From Gordius sp. MW1 (lineage: Eukaryota; Nematomorpha; Gordioida; Gordea; Gordiidae), in the NCBI GenBank assembly GCA_964036665.1, contig OZ038530.1, positions 7,888,501 to 7,952,500 of the forward strand: DNA of 64,000 nucleotides. The letters are read 5' to 3'. Positions 1 through 11,593 of this stretch are shown one piece after another. Under the pieces are notes generated by a model. The model was given only the letters and a program-made list of their open reading frames with translations, was not told where the DNA came from and did no database searches. Position 1 is the stretch's first letter, and each line of letters begins with the position of its first letter. The position numbers and the translations under genes are program-made.

Positions 1-793
1 TTAATATCATACGGTATTAGGTTTATATTATTATATCTTAGCAAAGGTATTTACGAATATGTAGTCGTTATTTTCGGCCGCATCACTAGCACCGATTGCA
101 GTATGCTAAACTTTCCCTATACTAATATTTGTACGATACAAGGGTTTAACATAAAAACCGTATGAAAATTTATTTTATTAAACAACATTTTTTTAAATTT
201 TAATATAGTGAATTTTAAGTTGAACTTTTTGGGACAATAATTATATCATAAAAATGCATGCCTCAACTTAGTCTATGGCCTCAACACACTAACATTCATA
301 AAAAATGTACTCATACCTAGTGAAGTAATGGGCTCGCCGAGGGGTCTGCTTGAGTGATATTAAGGTGTGCATAAAAATGCCCACCCACCTGGGCGTAGCC
401 AGCATTAGGATTCGAGGGGGGCAATAATGATTTAGGGAGACGCAAAATGATCATTTATTAAAATTTTAGCCATAATTTTAATAAATTTCAGCAAAATTTT
501 GGATTTAGAGGGGGGCAGCCGCCCTCCTTGCCCCCCCCCCTGGCTACGCCCATGCATACCCACATTGATAGTTTTTTCTTTTGAGGACACTCAATGTGGG
601 TGTGGTGCAAACCGACCACTAGTATATTCTTTTAGTTTTACGAGACTTGGATTTATTTAGATATAAGTTTAGAGGGTGTTAGCTACAGCTAGTTATTATT
701 GTCAACAACACGCTTTATGCTTTGATCTGCAGTCAAGTATAGTATAAATATCTAAGCTTCCCAATTGTAGCTATATATACGGCACGGTATTTT
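1..793. other. AT-rich intergenic sequence with one small MITE copy
   Basis: No coding segment recognised. It contains the CATGGGCGTAGCC-type MITE at 388-554. Confidence 0.5.
388..554. mobile_element. MITE, CATGGGCGTAGCC family
   Basis: The left end CTGGGCGTAGCCAG is inverted at the right as CTGGCTACGCCCATG. The interior has the family pattern of a G-tract, then AATAATGATTTAGG, and a C-tract near the right end. The flanking 8 bp match only partly, so the copy is old. Confidence 0.75.
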
Positions 794-1111
794 CCCAAAA
801 TACCAGTGGACAAAATCCTAGTGGTTTCAAGATCTTGAAACCGTTTCAAAATCTACAATGCGCATGCGTATGCATTTAACAGACCAATCAGATAGCTGCG
901 AATTTTAACAATGCGCATGCGCTTGAAACGGTTGAAACCGTTTCAAGATCTATAATGGGTTAAGGTTCAGGATAGTGTTTTAGGTCAGCGTTTTAGGTTA
1001 GGGTTAGATGCACATCAAATTACCTCCCCATGAAAGTGTCGGAAAAGCTAATACCGTAAATGTACCTGCATGCATGCATATCCGTTTTATTTTGTCCACT
1101 AGTATTTTGGG
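794..1111. mobile_element. MITE with TIR CCCAAAATACCAGTGGAC
   Basis: Terminal inverted repeats of about 23 bp: CCCAAAATACCAGTGGAC at the left and GTCCACTAGTATTTTGGG at the right. The interior has an inverted repeat around GCGCATGCG and a core of TTAGG-like repeats (957-1034) that recurs inside a different MITE at 25140-25373. Target duplication is not clear because the terminus is itself palindromic with its flank. Confidence 0.7.
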
Positions 1112-2163
1112 CATGAATCATACGGCACATGTGGCGTTTCTATAAACTTAACAACGCTCGCCAAGTTTTTATGTAGGATTTAGGACACAGAGGAGTCAAT
1201 CAGTAAAATAGGGAACTTCTAACGGGGGAGCGGGAGCGCATCTCACGCTAGACTCTTTATTGGTGATGGTAATAATCCTGTTTACTCCTTTTAACAGCGC
1301 AGATCTTAAATGACGCGCTGAATAACATCATTGCTCGTACGTTTATTATGAATATTTTCAAATTTTTGAAGATTTAAAATGGCTATTTAGCTCTCACAAA
1401 CGCATGCAAAAAACCATTTCTATTGGGTTCTAGAAATTTTCTTATTTTCCTTCCCAAATGAAATAATAAATAGAGTTTAACATGGGTGAAGGGTGGGGGT
1501 AAAAATTTAAAATTTCTTTCAATCTGGGTAAATTCCTGTGTTGTATGGGCTGAAATCTTGGCTTGGTAGAACTTCGCATTTAAAATAAATATTATTTGTC
1601 AAACACTATTTTAAAACAATATAGCAATAAGCCTAAATAAACCCTGTTTCAAAGTAAGTCAATGATATAAACACCATTTCCATTTTCATAAGGCCATTTA
1701 AATATATTTTGTCATAATAAATTTTTTTAAATTATCTAGAAATTTATTATAAAAGCCTCTTCGGGGTCGGCTTAGATTTAATATAAATTCTAGGACCGTT
1801 TACAGAAGTTTAGGCCCGTTTTGATATTTAGACCGCCTGAGCCCGTTATTAAACTTGTTTGGCCCGCTGCACAGAGTTAAAAAAAAATTTCGTCCGTGCC
1901 CGCCCAGTCCATGAAGATCTCTAATGTGTATTTCCAAATGTTATCAAAGCACTAGGGCAAATATAAGAATAAAAATCGAGATTACTATCCTAATACTAAA
2001 TTTGAATAGGTTATAGAAAAAGAGGAGCGCTTATTAAATATAAATCTGTACACATTTTTGCATTGTTTATTTTTATAAAATACTTTTACAATTCAACGTC
2101 AAATTGCAATATGGCCTTGACTATAAAATTGTGTTCAAATAAATATCACATAAGTAAAATTTG
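1112..2163. other. Intergenic sequence with a decayed GGCCCG-rich element end
   Basis: No gene recognised. From about 1760 to 1925 there is a GGCCCG/CCCGCC-rich stretch ending in ATCTCTA, resembling the right end of the hAT element at 5884-7334. Confidence 0.4.
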
Positions 2164-2169
2164 TTTATT
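2164..2169 (-). other. Candidate poly(A) signal for the RMND1-like gene
   Basis: AATAAA on the minus strand, about 48 nt past the TGA stop. Position and sequence fit a cleavage signal; there is no transcript evidence. Confidence 0.45.
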
Positions 2170-2216
2170 AACAAAATGCTATAACTAAATTTGAATAAAA
2201 AACGATTTGAATTTCA

Positions 2217-4480
2217 TCAAATTGTTTTAGAAATATTTTCGTCTTTTTCCTGTGTTGACAACAGAGTAGGTTCATATATTTTGTATGTGGTTAAAAGCCC
2301 AAGGAATACCTAAAAACAATAAATTTGTATAGCTTTAATAATGCCTACTTCAACCAAAATTAAAATAATAATCATCCATTCAAGGCGTATGTGGTGCTTG
2401 TCATTCAAAGAGGTTTTCAATAAATTTACGATATCACAACAATGATTGAGCTTTTCGTTGATTACCTATATAACGTTTGTAACAAAAAAAACTGTAGTAT
2501 TAAATATATGAGCAATGGTAATAAAATAAAACTTAGCATTTTAATTTAATATCAAAAAGACATTAATTTAATTGTTTCATAATTATGATTAACTTTTAAA
2601 ATGGGTTTTTTAATATTTGTTTAATATTCAGATTAATAAAAAAAAGATGCAGAATAATAGCATATACAACTAAAAAAATTTAAATGGAAGGCTAAATTGA
2701 GTTTGAGCAAAATATATTCTAAAGTAATGAAACTTATGGAAAATTAATAAAAAGCTTGAAAAATTATCAAAAAAGATATCATATATTAGAAAAATAACTT
2801 AAAATAAATCATATTTTGTTGATGCTTCAAGGTACAAACTGTCTAATAATTTAAAAAAAATTTACAATTATTTATCCAACAAAATATGATTATTTATAGC
2901 AATACTGGACTAAGTATTATTATACAAGGTCATATAAATTATAAGTTATTATTACAACCAGAAAAAATTTAACAAAATATGAAAACAAGGACTAATATAA
3001 TAATTGTGATACCCTTATTCTCCGAGGTATATTTAGATAAGAACACACTTGACGATAAATAATTTCTAGATTATCTCGATCCCAATAAAAATCTGGTGAG
3101 TCTAAAAGATCAGAGCTGAGATTTACCAAATGTCTAAATATAAATATTTCCTTGAAAATGCATTATAATAAATTCTACTTTAACATTTGTAATCTTTTAT
3201 AAAAATCTCAAGTTACATGTTAAATATTTGTCTTTCTATACAACGAAAAATATATAGACAATCTAAGTTAATATATTTTATTTAATCACAAACTATATTT
3301 TTATCATTTATTGTAATTATTTATAAAGGTAGAGTTATCCATCATTTATTAAAAATGGGCAATTCTTTAAATAATAATTTTTTCCTAACTTCACATATTT
3401 TAAAACACATGTAAAATCATACCTTAAGGCAAATAATTCACCAGCTTTTTGCAATATCTCCTTTTCAGTTATAGTTATAACATTACATTTTAACTCCTAT
3501 ATATACCAATATAAATTATAAAAATGTAAAAGCACCTCTACTAATTTTTCAATAGATTCTGCTAATTTGTCAAAACAATTTTCCCATATGGCTAATTTAA
3601 CTAATTAAAAGGCATAAACTTTCAGAATCTAAGATATTACCTGATTGAGAAAGTGAGTTTGAAAAGGTATATAGTTCAAAAATATTTATATTTTTATTTT
3701 GCAGAAAGATTTTCCCATCTTGAAATTTTGTACTGCTTCTAAATCACAAATTTATTGTTTATTAAATTAGGTTGAAAAGTATAGCCATGTATGGTGCAAA
3801 TGTTAAAGTGGACTAAAATATATTGCTAACATTAATAACAGACCTCTCCATATGCATCAAAGCTTTGGGACTATTGATAAAAAACAAAATATTATTTACT
3901 CATGATATCTAAAGTCAAGTGTATCTGATTCATTTTCTACCAAAGATTGTTCATAAGCATTTGTGCTAAATTCCTTCACTTTTTCAATGATATATTTAAT
4001 CTAATTATTTAAAGCAAATCAATATAAACTATACTTCAATATCAGTTGAATTCCAAAATACCGTCACCCCATCTCTAAAAAAGAATATGGAATGGTTTTC
4101 GCTGGCATTCTTTACCTTTTTAACATGTAATACATCAGGCAAAGCTTTAAGGATGTGCAGATAAAAATTATTAAAATACCATCAGGCTTAATACTGGATA
4201 TATATGTATTATCGTTCTTTAAAAAATTCCACAGCTTTTCTAAATTATACTCTTCAGCAGTGGCAAAGGCTTTTACTGCATCAAACGACTTCTCTATATT
4301 ATGCAGGTTAAATTTAGGCCTTTTAATTTTATATTTTTTTATGGATTCATTTAAATTAATTTGATGAATTGCATTGTTATTATCGATTTTAGGTAATATA
4401 CTAGTAGAAAACTTAGAAATAACAAAAGTGTGGGGTTTAAAAAACTGTACTAATTTAAAAGTACGCACGATGACAGGCAT
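2217..4480 (-). CDS. RMND1: RMND1-like mitochondrial inner-membrane protein (DUF155/Sif2 family), nine exons
   Basis: RMND1 proteins sit in the mitochondrial inner membrane and support mitochondrial translation. Exons on the minus strand: 4480-4180, 4144-4035, 4000-3900, 3738-3641, 3600-3536, 3496-3423, 3133-3013, 2465-2349 and 2309-2217 (TGA). All junctions are GT-AG and phase-consistent, giving 359 aa; human RMND1 is about 450 aa. Introns of 35-40 nt hide the gene from ORF finders. Family hallmarks are visible: AFATAEEYNL near residue 70, FFFRDGVTVFWN in exon 2, TFSNSLSQSVKLAIWE across exons 4-5, LQKAGELFALR across exons 6-7, and SPDFYWDRDNLE in exon 7. A hydrophobic segment at about residues 320-338 matches the family's C-terminal membrane anchor. 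The N-terminus (MPVIVRTFKLVQFFK) looks like a mitochondrial presequence. Exon 9 is the least certain because the extreme C-terminus is poorly conserved. The gene is divergent from AFG3L2. Confidence 0.9.
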
Positions 4481-4515
4481 TTGTATAAATGCTTGTGGGT
4501 ACGGTATGAGATTTA

Positions 4516-4690
4516 AATTAAAGAAACTGCGCGGTTGACCCGAAACCCGAAAATTGAAACGTCTTCGGGTCGGGCCGGGCTCGGGTTTAAATTTTAAAAT
4601 GCTTTTGGGTCCGGCTCGGGTTAAAAATTCTAATACGTTTTTGGATCAGATCAGGTTGGATTTATAGTGTCGAGTCAAAGGTAATGAATC
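4516..4690. repeat. CGGGTCGGG-rich repeat next to RMND1
   Basis: Repeated CGGGT/GGGCC units start about 40-50 bp upstream of the RMND1 start codon. A similar stretch in the same orientation lies at 10790-10990, outside the right end of the Tigger element. The two may be the ends of an older element that the Tigger entered, but no target duplication was found. Confidence 0.5.
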
Positions 4691-5070
4691 TTACATTGCA
4701 AAATATCCGGGACATTTTTAAATTAATGCTGTTGTGTATAAAATTAGTTGATTTTAATTAATATCGAACGGTAAAATTGAAGATTATTTAATGAGTTAAT
4801 TAAATTTCATTTGTTTTTGTAAATCTGATTGTTTTAATTTCAACGCAAATTTAAATTTGTGGAAGGTAAAATATACAGTCGAAATTGTATAGGTGAGAAT
4901 CGGATAAATGATAATATTGATAAATAATAAATAACCGCGATTTTTTGAACAAATTGCCAAAATTTACGCTAAATCTACATATAAGTGAGAATTGGTTAAT
5001 TGCTAAAAATCGGATAAGTGGTAAGATTATTAAAATTTTTAAGTAATTTTTACATTAAATTTAGGTGTTT

Positions 5071-5800
5071 AAATGGAAAAAAAGTTAACTTACTATGACC
5101 AGCAAATCAACTTTAGCCAATAATTTGGAGTGGGACTTGCGACAATTTATCCTATATGCAAAAATGCAGCTGAATTGCAGACAACTACTTCTAGTAACAT
5201 ATCTTTCAATAAAAAAAGACAAAGAAAAAGTAATCTTGTTGGTATAGATCAAAATCGTTTAATTTAACACAATACCTAAAAATTAAACAAGCTTTACTAA
5301 AATGATATGCAGAAATTAGTTCCAAAATATGTGCAATTAATGCTTTGCTTCTTACCAAGGCAAAATATTTTTCAACCCATTTTAATGAAAGTAAATTTGT
5401 TTACATATTATCATTTATCTGATTATCACTTATACAATAAAATTGTTTCAAAAAAGCAGGCTTTAATGATAATCTTAATCTGCAAAATGACAGCAAGATT
5501 GCTGCTGCAGGTTGTTTGAATGTGTTTACAGGAGATTCTAGCAGCTCATATTCTTTAGTTAGCACCTCATTTTATACAACCAATGATTCACTTAACTATA
5601 ATGATGATTCTATTAGCTGTTTTGGTGATTATACTGATGCTGATATTTTAGAGGAAATAGGTAATTTTACATTTTAATTTATGATTTTTTTAGAACATTT
5701 GGAAATTCAAGATAATCCTGCCTTTGATGAGTATAATGAAGTTGAATTGATTAAAGAAATAACTACCAGAGAAGATACACAGATGGGATTTTTGCTCGTC
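5071..5800 (+). pseudogene. Tigger/jerky-like transposase remnant
   Basis: Translation from about 5080 gives KKLTYYDQQINFSQ, a stop, then FGVGLATIYPICKNAAEL. This matches the CENP-B/Psq-type helix-turn-helix of Tigger and jerky proteins (family pattern FGVGKSTI). Further on, SISCFGDYTDADILEEI (near 5610-5660) and DNPAFDEYNEVELI (near 5720-5750) resemble the acidic C-terminal part of the same family. Stops and frame changes make it non-functional. Confidence 0.65.
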
Positions 5801-5883
5801 ATATATTAAAAGTTTTAAAATTTTTTAGAAAGTTTGTATTCTTTATAGAAAACAATGTCTTTAAATGTGAAAGCCATCAGAAG

Positions 5884-7334
5884 TAGAGACCTGCAACGGG
5901 CCTGTTTATAATAAAAATTTAAAAGCCCTTAAATTATAAGCCCGAGCCCGGCCCGCTAATTTTATACAAAGCCCAGCCCGGGCCCGTAAAATTTTTATTT
6001 TTTTTATCGATATGGTAAACAATATGTATGTGATAAAAATGATAATAAAAATATTTTAAAAATAATAAATTGGTAATTCCCTGTCACTCGAGTTCTTCTA
6101 TCTTTTAAGAAACGACCTACATGGACATTTTTATGCAAGTGGCACTTCAGGATACATAAAACCATATAAGCCAAATAAACTTTTAAAACCCTTATTTAGG
6201 GTTGTAATGTTTTTATTAAAGTTACTTAGTTTGCTTTTCCACTTTTAAATATTTAAGTTATTGATATAAAATGAAAGAATAGTGATAAAAATAACTTGAA
6301 GAAATAAATTTCAGAATTTGTTTTAAATTTGTTAATGATAATGAGTATAAAAATTTTGGCATTTGGCCGGAAGTAGAAGTTAGCAACGGTCAGCATTAAT
6401 TTGAAAGGAATTATTTAGCCAGTTTCGCATTCATACGTTATAAATTAACAACCTAGACAAATTGCAAAAATAAATTCACTAAGCAGCAAATATAAATATT
6501 AATTAACCAGAATTGTGGCCTCTGGCCGGGTCAGACAAATTAGATGTAAGCAACGGTCAGCATTAATTTGCAGGGAATTATAGTCAGTTTTGCAATTATC
6601 CGATATATAGCAACAACCTAGATAAGTTGCTCAAAGAAATTCATTAATAAAGGTAATCAGTCGGGCACAAAGATAACGAAATTTGAGCTTGGGCGAGGTC
6701 GAAAAAAGTAAAGTCAATCAACGGTCAGCAAAATAAAAGTCTTTTACAGAAGCATAAGTCCACAGCCATTAAAAACTTACAAGTTGGACAGGACGGATAA
6801 CCAAAAGAAAGCCTTTAAATTGCATAGCAATTAATGTAAATAATCTTAAATTAATTCACTTAATATGGCTAGAGGGTATAAATAGGGATGCAAGGGCAGC
6901 TGCCCCCCTCCAAATCCAAAAATTCTTGACGAAAAAAAAACATTTTTTGGCCTATCTAAACTAACCCCCTCTAATTTAAATTGGCTCCGCCCATGAAATC
7001 ACGTGCATAAATTATCTTTAACATTTATTATGCGGGTTGAGATATTAATGAATTAATGAACTAGGATGGAAACAAAATTTAACTTTCCTTGTTAATTTAA
7101 TATACATAAAATAATTATAAATTAAAATAAAAACACCTTCTTATTTTATACTATTTTTTTAACGGGCTTTTAAAGGGCCTTAACTATAACTAGGCCCGGC
7201 CCCAGCCCGTTAAGTTATATATCGGCCCGTCCAGGCCCGGCCCGTTGTTTTATTATGAAACAGAAGCCCGTCCAAGCCCGGCCCGGCGGCCGGGATTTTA
7301 GGCCCGTCCGCGGGCCGGGCCGTGCAGGTCTCTA
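5884..7334. mobile_element. hAT element with TAGAGACCTGCA ends and GGCCCG subterminal repeats
   Basis: Inverted ends TAGAGACCTGCAACGGGCC and GGCCGTGCAGGTCTCTA, flanked by a perfect 8-bp duplication ATCAGAAG (5876-5883 and 7335-7342), the hAT signature. GGCCCG/GCCCGT units crowd both subterminal regions (5890-6000 and 7160-7330). No transposase ORF remains. The interior holds a copy of the CGGTCAGCA/AATTGCATAGCAATT repeat (about 6360-6835) and a fragment of the CGTAGCC MITE (about 6870-6995). A decayed relative of its right end lies at 40190-40420. Confidence 0.9.
6360..6835 (+). repeat. Interspersed repeat with GGTCAGCA units and an AATTGC hairpin terminus
   Basis: Two similar units about 165 bp apart each contain GCAACGGTCAGCATTAATTT (near 6385 and 6549), followed by GGTAATCAGTCGGGCAC and the palindromic AAATTGCATAGCAATT near 6820. 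Related copies lie at 34965-35180 and, inverted, at 45640-45850. The minisatellite at 17100-18640 shares both motifs. Confidence 0.7.
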
Positions 7335-7709
7335 ATCAGAAGCTTATCACACAATTTTTTACCACAAAATAATACAATAATTATTTAAAAACAACATAAA
7401 TTGTAAATTAATTTTCATACCTATTCATACAAACAACAGTTTATAAAACTTTATTCTATATCTATTCACACAAATAAATGATTTTAATATTGTAAAAAAT
7501 ATGTCATGAATTCTCTTTGATTTTCTTGCCCTGTAAAAATAATTATAAAATTGATATAAATTGTAAACTTACTTTTGAATTGTAAATGTCATGTAATCTC
7601 TTTTATTTCTTTGCCTGTCAAATTTAATTAAAACTTTTAATGTATGTATGCAATGGATACAAGTGTCAGCTGATAGGTTTGCTCACAATTTTAAATTTTT
7701 TCAAATAAC

Positions 7710-8129
7710 TGTTGGAGTCTTATTACACGACCCACTCTCATCCATCTACGCAGCGAGACCAGCTGCGCTCCCCTCATCTTATTTCGCTTATTTATTAGTG
7801 TCTGTATACGCATCTTTATGTATACGCGTAGTCCCTCTCCCCCCATCGTTCTCTACGCGATTTATTTTACGCGTAGGAAAACATCACATGATACACAGCG
7901 AGTATTCCCATCATTATGTACGCGTAGGAATTCTTTTGTTCTCAATACACATATGTAGATCGAACCTTTTGTTTTGTTCGCATTTTAATAATTATTAATC
8001 TTTCTCTTCGCTAATTACGCGCGGTTACTTGGGCATAATTCTAATTGAAATAAAGGATAAATTCATGAGATATAAATAAATTATAAGGTAAGAAAATATC
8101 AATAAATAAATTAATTCACTTAATTTACA
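7710..8129 (+). repeat. 5' LTR
   Basis: Starts TGTTGGAGTCTTATTACACG and ends TTAATTTACA. It is rich in TACGCG motifs. It can be aligned end to end with 9689-10102. Confidence 0.88.
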
Positions 8130-8130
8130 A

Positions 8131-8144
8131 TGGTGTCAGAATCA
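8131..8144 (+). promoter_or_regulatory. Candidate primer binding site of the LTR element
   Basis: TGGTGTCAGAATC begins with the TGG expected to pair with a tRNA 3' CCA, one base after the LTR. The tRNA is not identified. Confidence 0.5.
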
Positions 8145-9207
8145 AAAGGGGATACAAGTAATAGAGTTTTTAATAGAAAAATATGATAATTTATTGGATT
8201 TTATACTTTTGGATTAAGGTTAAATGTAATATTTTGAAATTTAAATTCAGACAAAACTATGTTGGTAGTTATTGTAACTTAGATTTTGGAGTAATATTTG
8301 AGATGATAAGAGTATGGCAATATTTTTAATTTTTAAATACGATGAGTTTGGCAGTTTTTTTAAATTTTATAAATTAGTTCTTAAGTCCCAATAGAATCGC
8401 GCGAAGGTAAACATTTTTTAATAATGCATGTTTTCTTCCTTCAAATTTTTTCGCTTTTGCTTTTTTTCGCATGGAATTCATTTAATATTTTTAAATATGA
8501 TTGACGTGCATGTGACCGTCAATCGCTATCCGTCATTATCCTTGATTGATCAGCTGGTATCTGACAGTGCGAAATAGAGCGCCGAGAGTATGTGATTCCG
8601 GTGCTGTAGAACGCTATTGCAGTTCTGGAAAAATCTGTCGGTACCTGCTGGCGGACAAGATGACGCGGTGGTATTTAGCGTGTAGAACGAGGTTTCGGAT
8701 ATTAATGTATTTTTGCATGAGCGCACGTGTAACCCAGAAGCTAATTAATAACCCATTTTCGACGTTAATCGTCGGTACACTTTCGGGTGTGGCGCCTACG
8801 GGTACGACGTCTACGGACGTGTTTAATTAATTCGGAGGCTTAATGCCTGTTATGACCTGTTTTTTTTGGCTTAAGGCCGTAGCACCTTTAATTAGGTTTG
8901 ATGAGGTCAATTTTCTGGGTGGGCAAATTGCCGGTGCGCATGATTGATTAATTTGTTGGAGTTTATTTCCTCGCATGTACGAAGGGAAGTTAATACCATC
9001 GTTGTCAGGTCCAAGGTTACCGTTATGGAGTTTATAGCTCCCAGGTGATTATGGTAGGCGGAGTTGCATTTATGCGAGATACGCCTGATGACAGTTTTTT
9101 TTACACTTAGTGATGTTGCTGGTGCCTATGTCGGCGCCGATTGCTGATATGTGGTATAGCGACGTTACCTATAATTACACGGAAATATCGTACGCTTTGT
9201 GGTCGAG

Positions 9208-9388
9208 AGGCTAGCGGCTCTTATGGAGAGGCGGCCTAGACGACTTAGAGTGGCTAAGATGTTTCTGTCTGGCTCTATTGGGGAAATCAAACTTTTTGGT
9301 CCAGAGGCTAGCGACTCTTATGGAGAGGCGGCCTAGACGACATAGAGTGGCTAAGACGTTTCTATCTTGCTTTATGGGGGAAAAAATC
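9208..9388 (+). repeat. Tandem duplication inside the LTR element
   Basis: Two near-identical units about 98 bp apart share TCTTATGGAGAGGCGGCCTA and AGAGTGGCTAAGA. Neither unit shows convincing coding potential. Confidence 0.75.
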
Positions 9389-9688
9389 ATCAAAAAACTA
9401 CTGTGGGTGCTTTAACGAAAATAATTGGGTGAAGTATCCCGAACCCAACAACGCCCAATACAATGACAAAACCCTCTTCCCCTAGCAAACGTGAAGGGTA
9501 TGGTGCGCTTCAATTTTATGGCCACGACGAAATTAAATCGGAAGGCCGAATCAGAAAAACGATCCTGGAGACGTTCAATACAAATGATTCGTACGTCCGA
9601 ACAATGGACAGCGGTCAACAACTCAAATCCAACGACCGTGCTTAGAAGTCAACAATCGGGTCGGAGGAGGTTATCGTGAAGGGTATGG

Positions 9689-10102
9689 TGTTGTAGTCTT
9701 ATTACACCACCCACTCTCATCCATCTACGCAGCAAGACCAGCTGCGCTCCCCTCATCTTATTTCGCTTATTTATTAGTGTCTGTATACGTATCTTTATGT
9801 ATACGCGTAACCCTCTCCCCCCATCGTTCTCTACGCGATTTATTTTGCGCGTAGAACATCACATGATACACAGCGAGTATTCCCATCATTATGTAGGCAT
9901 AGGAATTCTTTTGTTCTCAATACACATATGTAGATCGAACCTTTTGTTTTGTTCGCATTTTAATAATTATTAATCTTTCTCTTCGCTAATTACGCGCGGT
10001 TACTTGGGCATAATTCTAATTGAAATAAAGGATAAATTCTTGAGATATAAATAAATTATAAGAAGAAAATATCAATAAATAAATTAATTCGCTTAATTTA
10101 CA
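9689..10102 (+). repeat. 3' LTR
   Basis: Starts TGTTGTAGTCTTATTACACC, ends TTTACA, and is followed by the ATAAC duplication. It has small deletions relative to the 5' LTR. Confidence 0.88.
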
Positions 10103-10581
10103 ATAACTTATGTATATATATGTATTATATATTAAAAAACGTAAATTTTGGAGTTCCTACCTTGATAAAAATAGCATAAGTTTAAAAGATTTTATAAATT
10201 AAATGAATAATTAAATTAATCGTATAAGTGCTAAAAATCGCTTAAATGAGAATTTTTTTAAATTTAAGGCCCAGCGATTCTCAAGCGATTTCGACTGTAT
10301 CAACAAAATAATATTTTTAAATTGTATTTAAATAGTGTGAAGTGGTAGTTCATTATTAATTTAAACTACATAAATATATATTCATAAAACAAAAAAAGTT
10401 TAAATTAATTAATAGATTCATTTGCAAAATTATATATTTTAAATTAAATGTGAACCGGAATTGTAGATTCTATTCTATTTATCTCTATAATAAATCATTC
10501 AAATAAATTTAGTAATAAAAATATGTAATATCAATTAGTTTCATAAGTCAAACTTTAATTAGTTGAGTATTTAAACATCCT

Positions 10582-10745
10582 CATGGGCGCAGCCAGGATT
10601 AAAATTTGTGAGGGTAAATAATGATTAAGAGAGGAGCTAAATAACCATTTTTTTAATTTTAGCCATATTTTGAAAAAATATTTAAGATTTTTCAAATTTA
10701 GAGGGGGGCAGCCACCCGTCCTTGCAACCCCCTGGCTATGCCCGC
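10582..10745. mobile_element. MITE, CATGGGCGTAGCC family
   Basis: Left CATGGGCGCAGCCAGG and right CCTGGCTATGCCCG ends with the family's G- and C-rich subterminal tracts. Target duplication is decayed. Confidence 0.72.
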
Positions 10746-10779
10746 ACACCGCAGTTTTTCTTACTCTCGCGTTGGATTT

Positions 10780-11000
10780 TAAAATTTAAAACGCGTTCAG
10801 GAGGGATTTGGTTAAAAGAATTGAAACGCTTTTGTGTCGGATCGGATTCGGGTTGAAAGTTTTAAAATGCTTTCGGGTCGGGTCGGGTTTGAAAATTTTC
10901 AAATGCTTCGTTGAAAAATTAAAAATGCTTTCGGGTTTGGGTTAAAAATTTAAAAACATTTCGGGTAGGGTCGGGTTTTGGCTGAAAAAAGTGACTTTGC
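10780..11000. repeat. CGGGTCGGG-rich repeat
   Basis: Several units of TTTCGGGTCGGGTCGGGTT separated by AT-rich spacers, similar to 4516-4690. Confidence 0.5.
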
Positions 11001-11244
11001 AGTTCTTTAAATTCAATCTATCGAAATACACATATCCAATAATAAGTGCCCTATCAACTCGCCGAAAACCATCTTGCCGAATTCAACCTGCGAACGACCA
11101 TCTCCCCATTATCCTAAAGAAGGCCCTTAATTGAGTACCTTTTATAATAATTATCAATTTTTTTTTTAAATACCTAAATTTTATCTCTAATCCGAAATTG
11201 AATGATTTTATGTTAGGGTACATTTTCTCATTAGGGGACATTTT

Positions 11245-11462
11245 TTAACCGTGGGACATTTGATTATACAGCATTTACTTACCCCTCCGTATCATCCGAG
11301 TACGAATGGACTCGCGGAAAGGCACGTTGCTGTGGTGAAACGATGGTTGAAGAACGCTAAGGTCGAAAAGGACGAAACTTCGCTTTATCGACTTTACCAC
11401 AACGTAGCACCAAGGTTCCCTTCTCGACAACCGGTTAGCGAGATATTCCTGGAAATTATGGC
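11245..11462 (+). pseudogene. Ty3/Gypsy-type integrase fragment
   Basis: The open frame gives LTPPYHPSTNGLAERHVAVV, the conserved end of the DDE integrase core (family pattern PYHPxTNGxxER with the catalytic Glu), followed by KRWLKNA. The first catalytic Asp residues, RT and LTRs are absent. From about 11465 the reading frame runs into half of a CGTAGCC MITE, so this is a truncated relic. Confidence 0.75.
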
Positions 11463-11464
11463 TA

Positions 11465-11533
11465 AAATTGTTAAAAATTATTTTGTCCCTCCCAAAATCA
11501 TTACTGCCATCCTCTAAAATGGCTACGGCCATG
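11465..11533. mobile_element. Half of a CATGGGCGTAGCC-family MITE
   Basis: Only the right half is seen: GGCTAAAATT, TTTTGTCCCTCCC, then TGGCTACGGCCATG. It fuses to the integrase relic. Confidence 0.55.
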
Positions 11534-11593
11534 TATTTATGTATGTAATGTGATGTATGTTTGAACGGGAAGATGTGGGTGACATCGAATGTC

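Larger units (their letters stand above)
7710..10102 (+). mobile_element. Non-autonomous LTR retrotransposon (TRIM/LARD type)
   Basis: Direct LTRs of about 420 bp bound a 1.56-kb interior. The LTRs begin TGTTG and end TTTACA, and the element is flanked by a perfect 5-bp duplication ATAAC (7705-7709 and 10103-10107). One nt after the 5' LTR is a primer-binding-site-like TGGTGTCAGAATC (8131). Purine-rich sequence (GGAGGAGG, GAAGGGTATGG) precedes the 3' LTR. No gag, protease, RT or integrase similarity is visible in any frame, so it would depend on a helper in trans. The LTRs differ at only a few sites, suggesting a fairly recent insertion into the Tigger element. Confidence 0.88.
4876..10297 (+). 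mobile_element. pogo/Tigger-type DNA transposon, interrupted by two later insertions
   Basis: The ends are CAGTCGAAAT at the left and its inverse ATTTCGACTG at the right, each flanked by TA, the target of pogo/Tc1 elements. Subterminal GAGAATCG and CTTATNCG-like motifs are also inverted between the ends. Between them lie transposase remnants, a complete hAT element (5884-7334) and a complete LTR element (7710-10102). Without those two inserts and their duplications the element would be about 1.6 kb. Confidence 0.8.

Noticed and set aside
3870..3898. A 29-nt GT-AG intron in the RMND1-like gene ending at TCAATAG
   Set aside because: It keeps the frame for about 18 codons but loses family similarity; splicing to 3738 instead restores SSTKFQDGKIFLQ, which fits RMND1.
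7648..7998. 116-codon plus-strand ORF
   Set aside because: It runs across the 5' LTR boundary and has no family resemblance.
8546..8830. 94-codon ORF in the LTR element
   Set aside because: No gag/pol similarity; probably chance in a GC-richer segment.
4516..10990. An outer hAT element bounded by the two CGGGT-rich repeats
   Set aside because: The repeats are in the same orientation, the possible ends pair poorly, and no 8-bp duplication was found; kept only as repeats.
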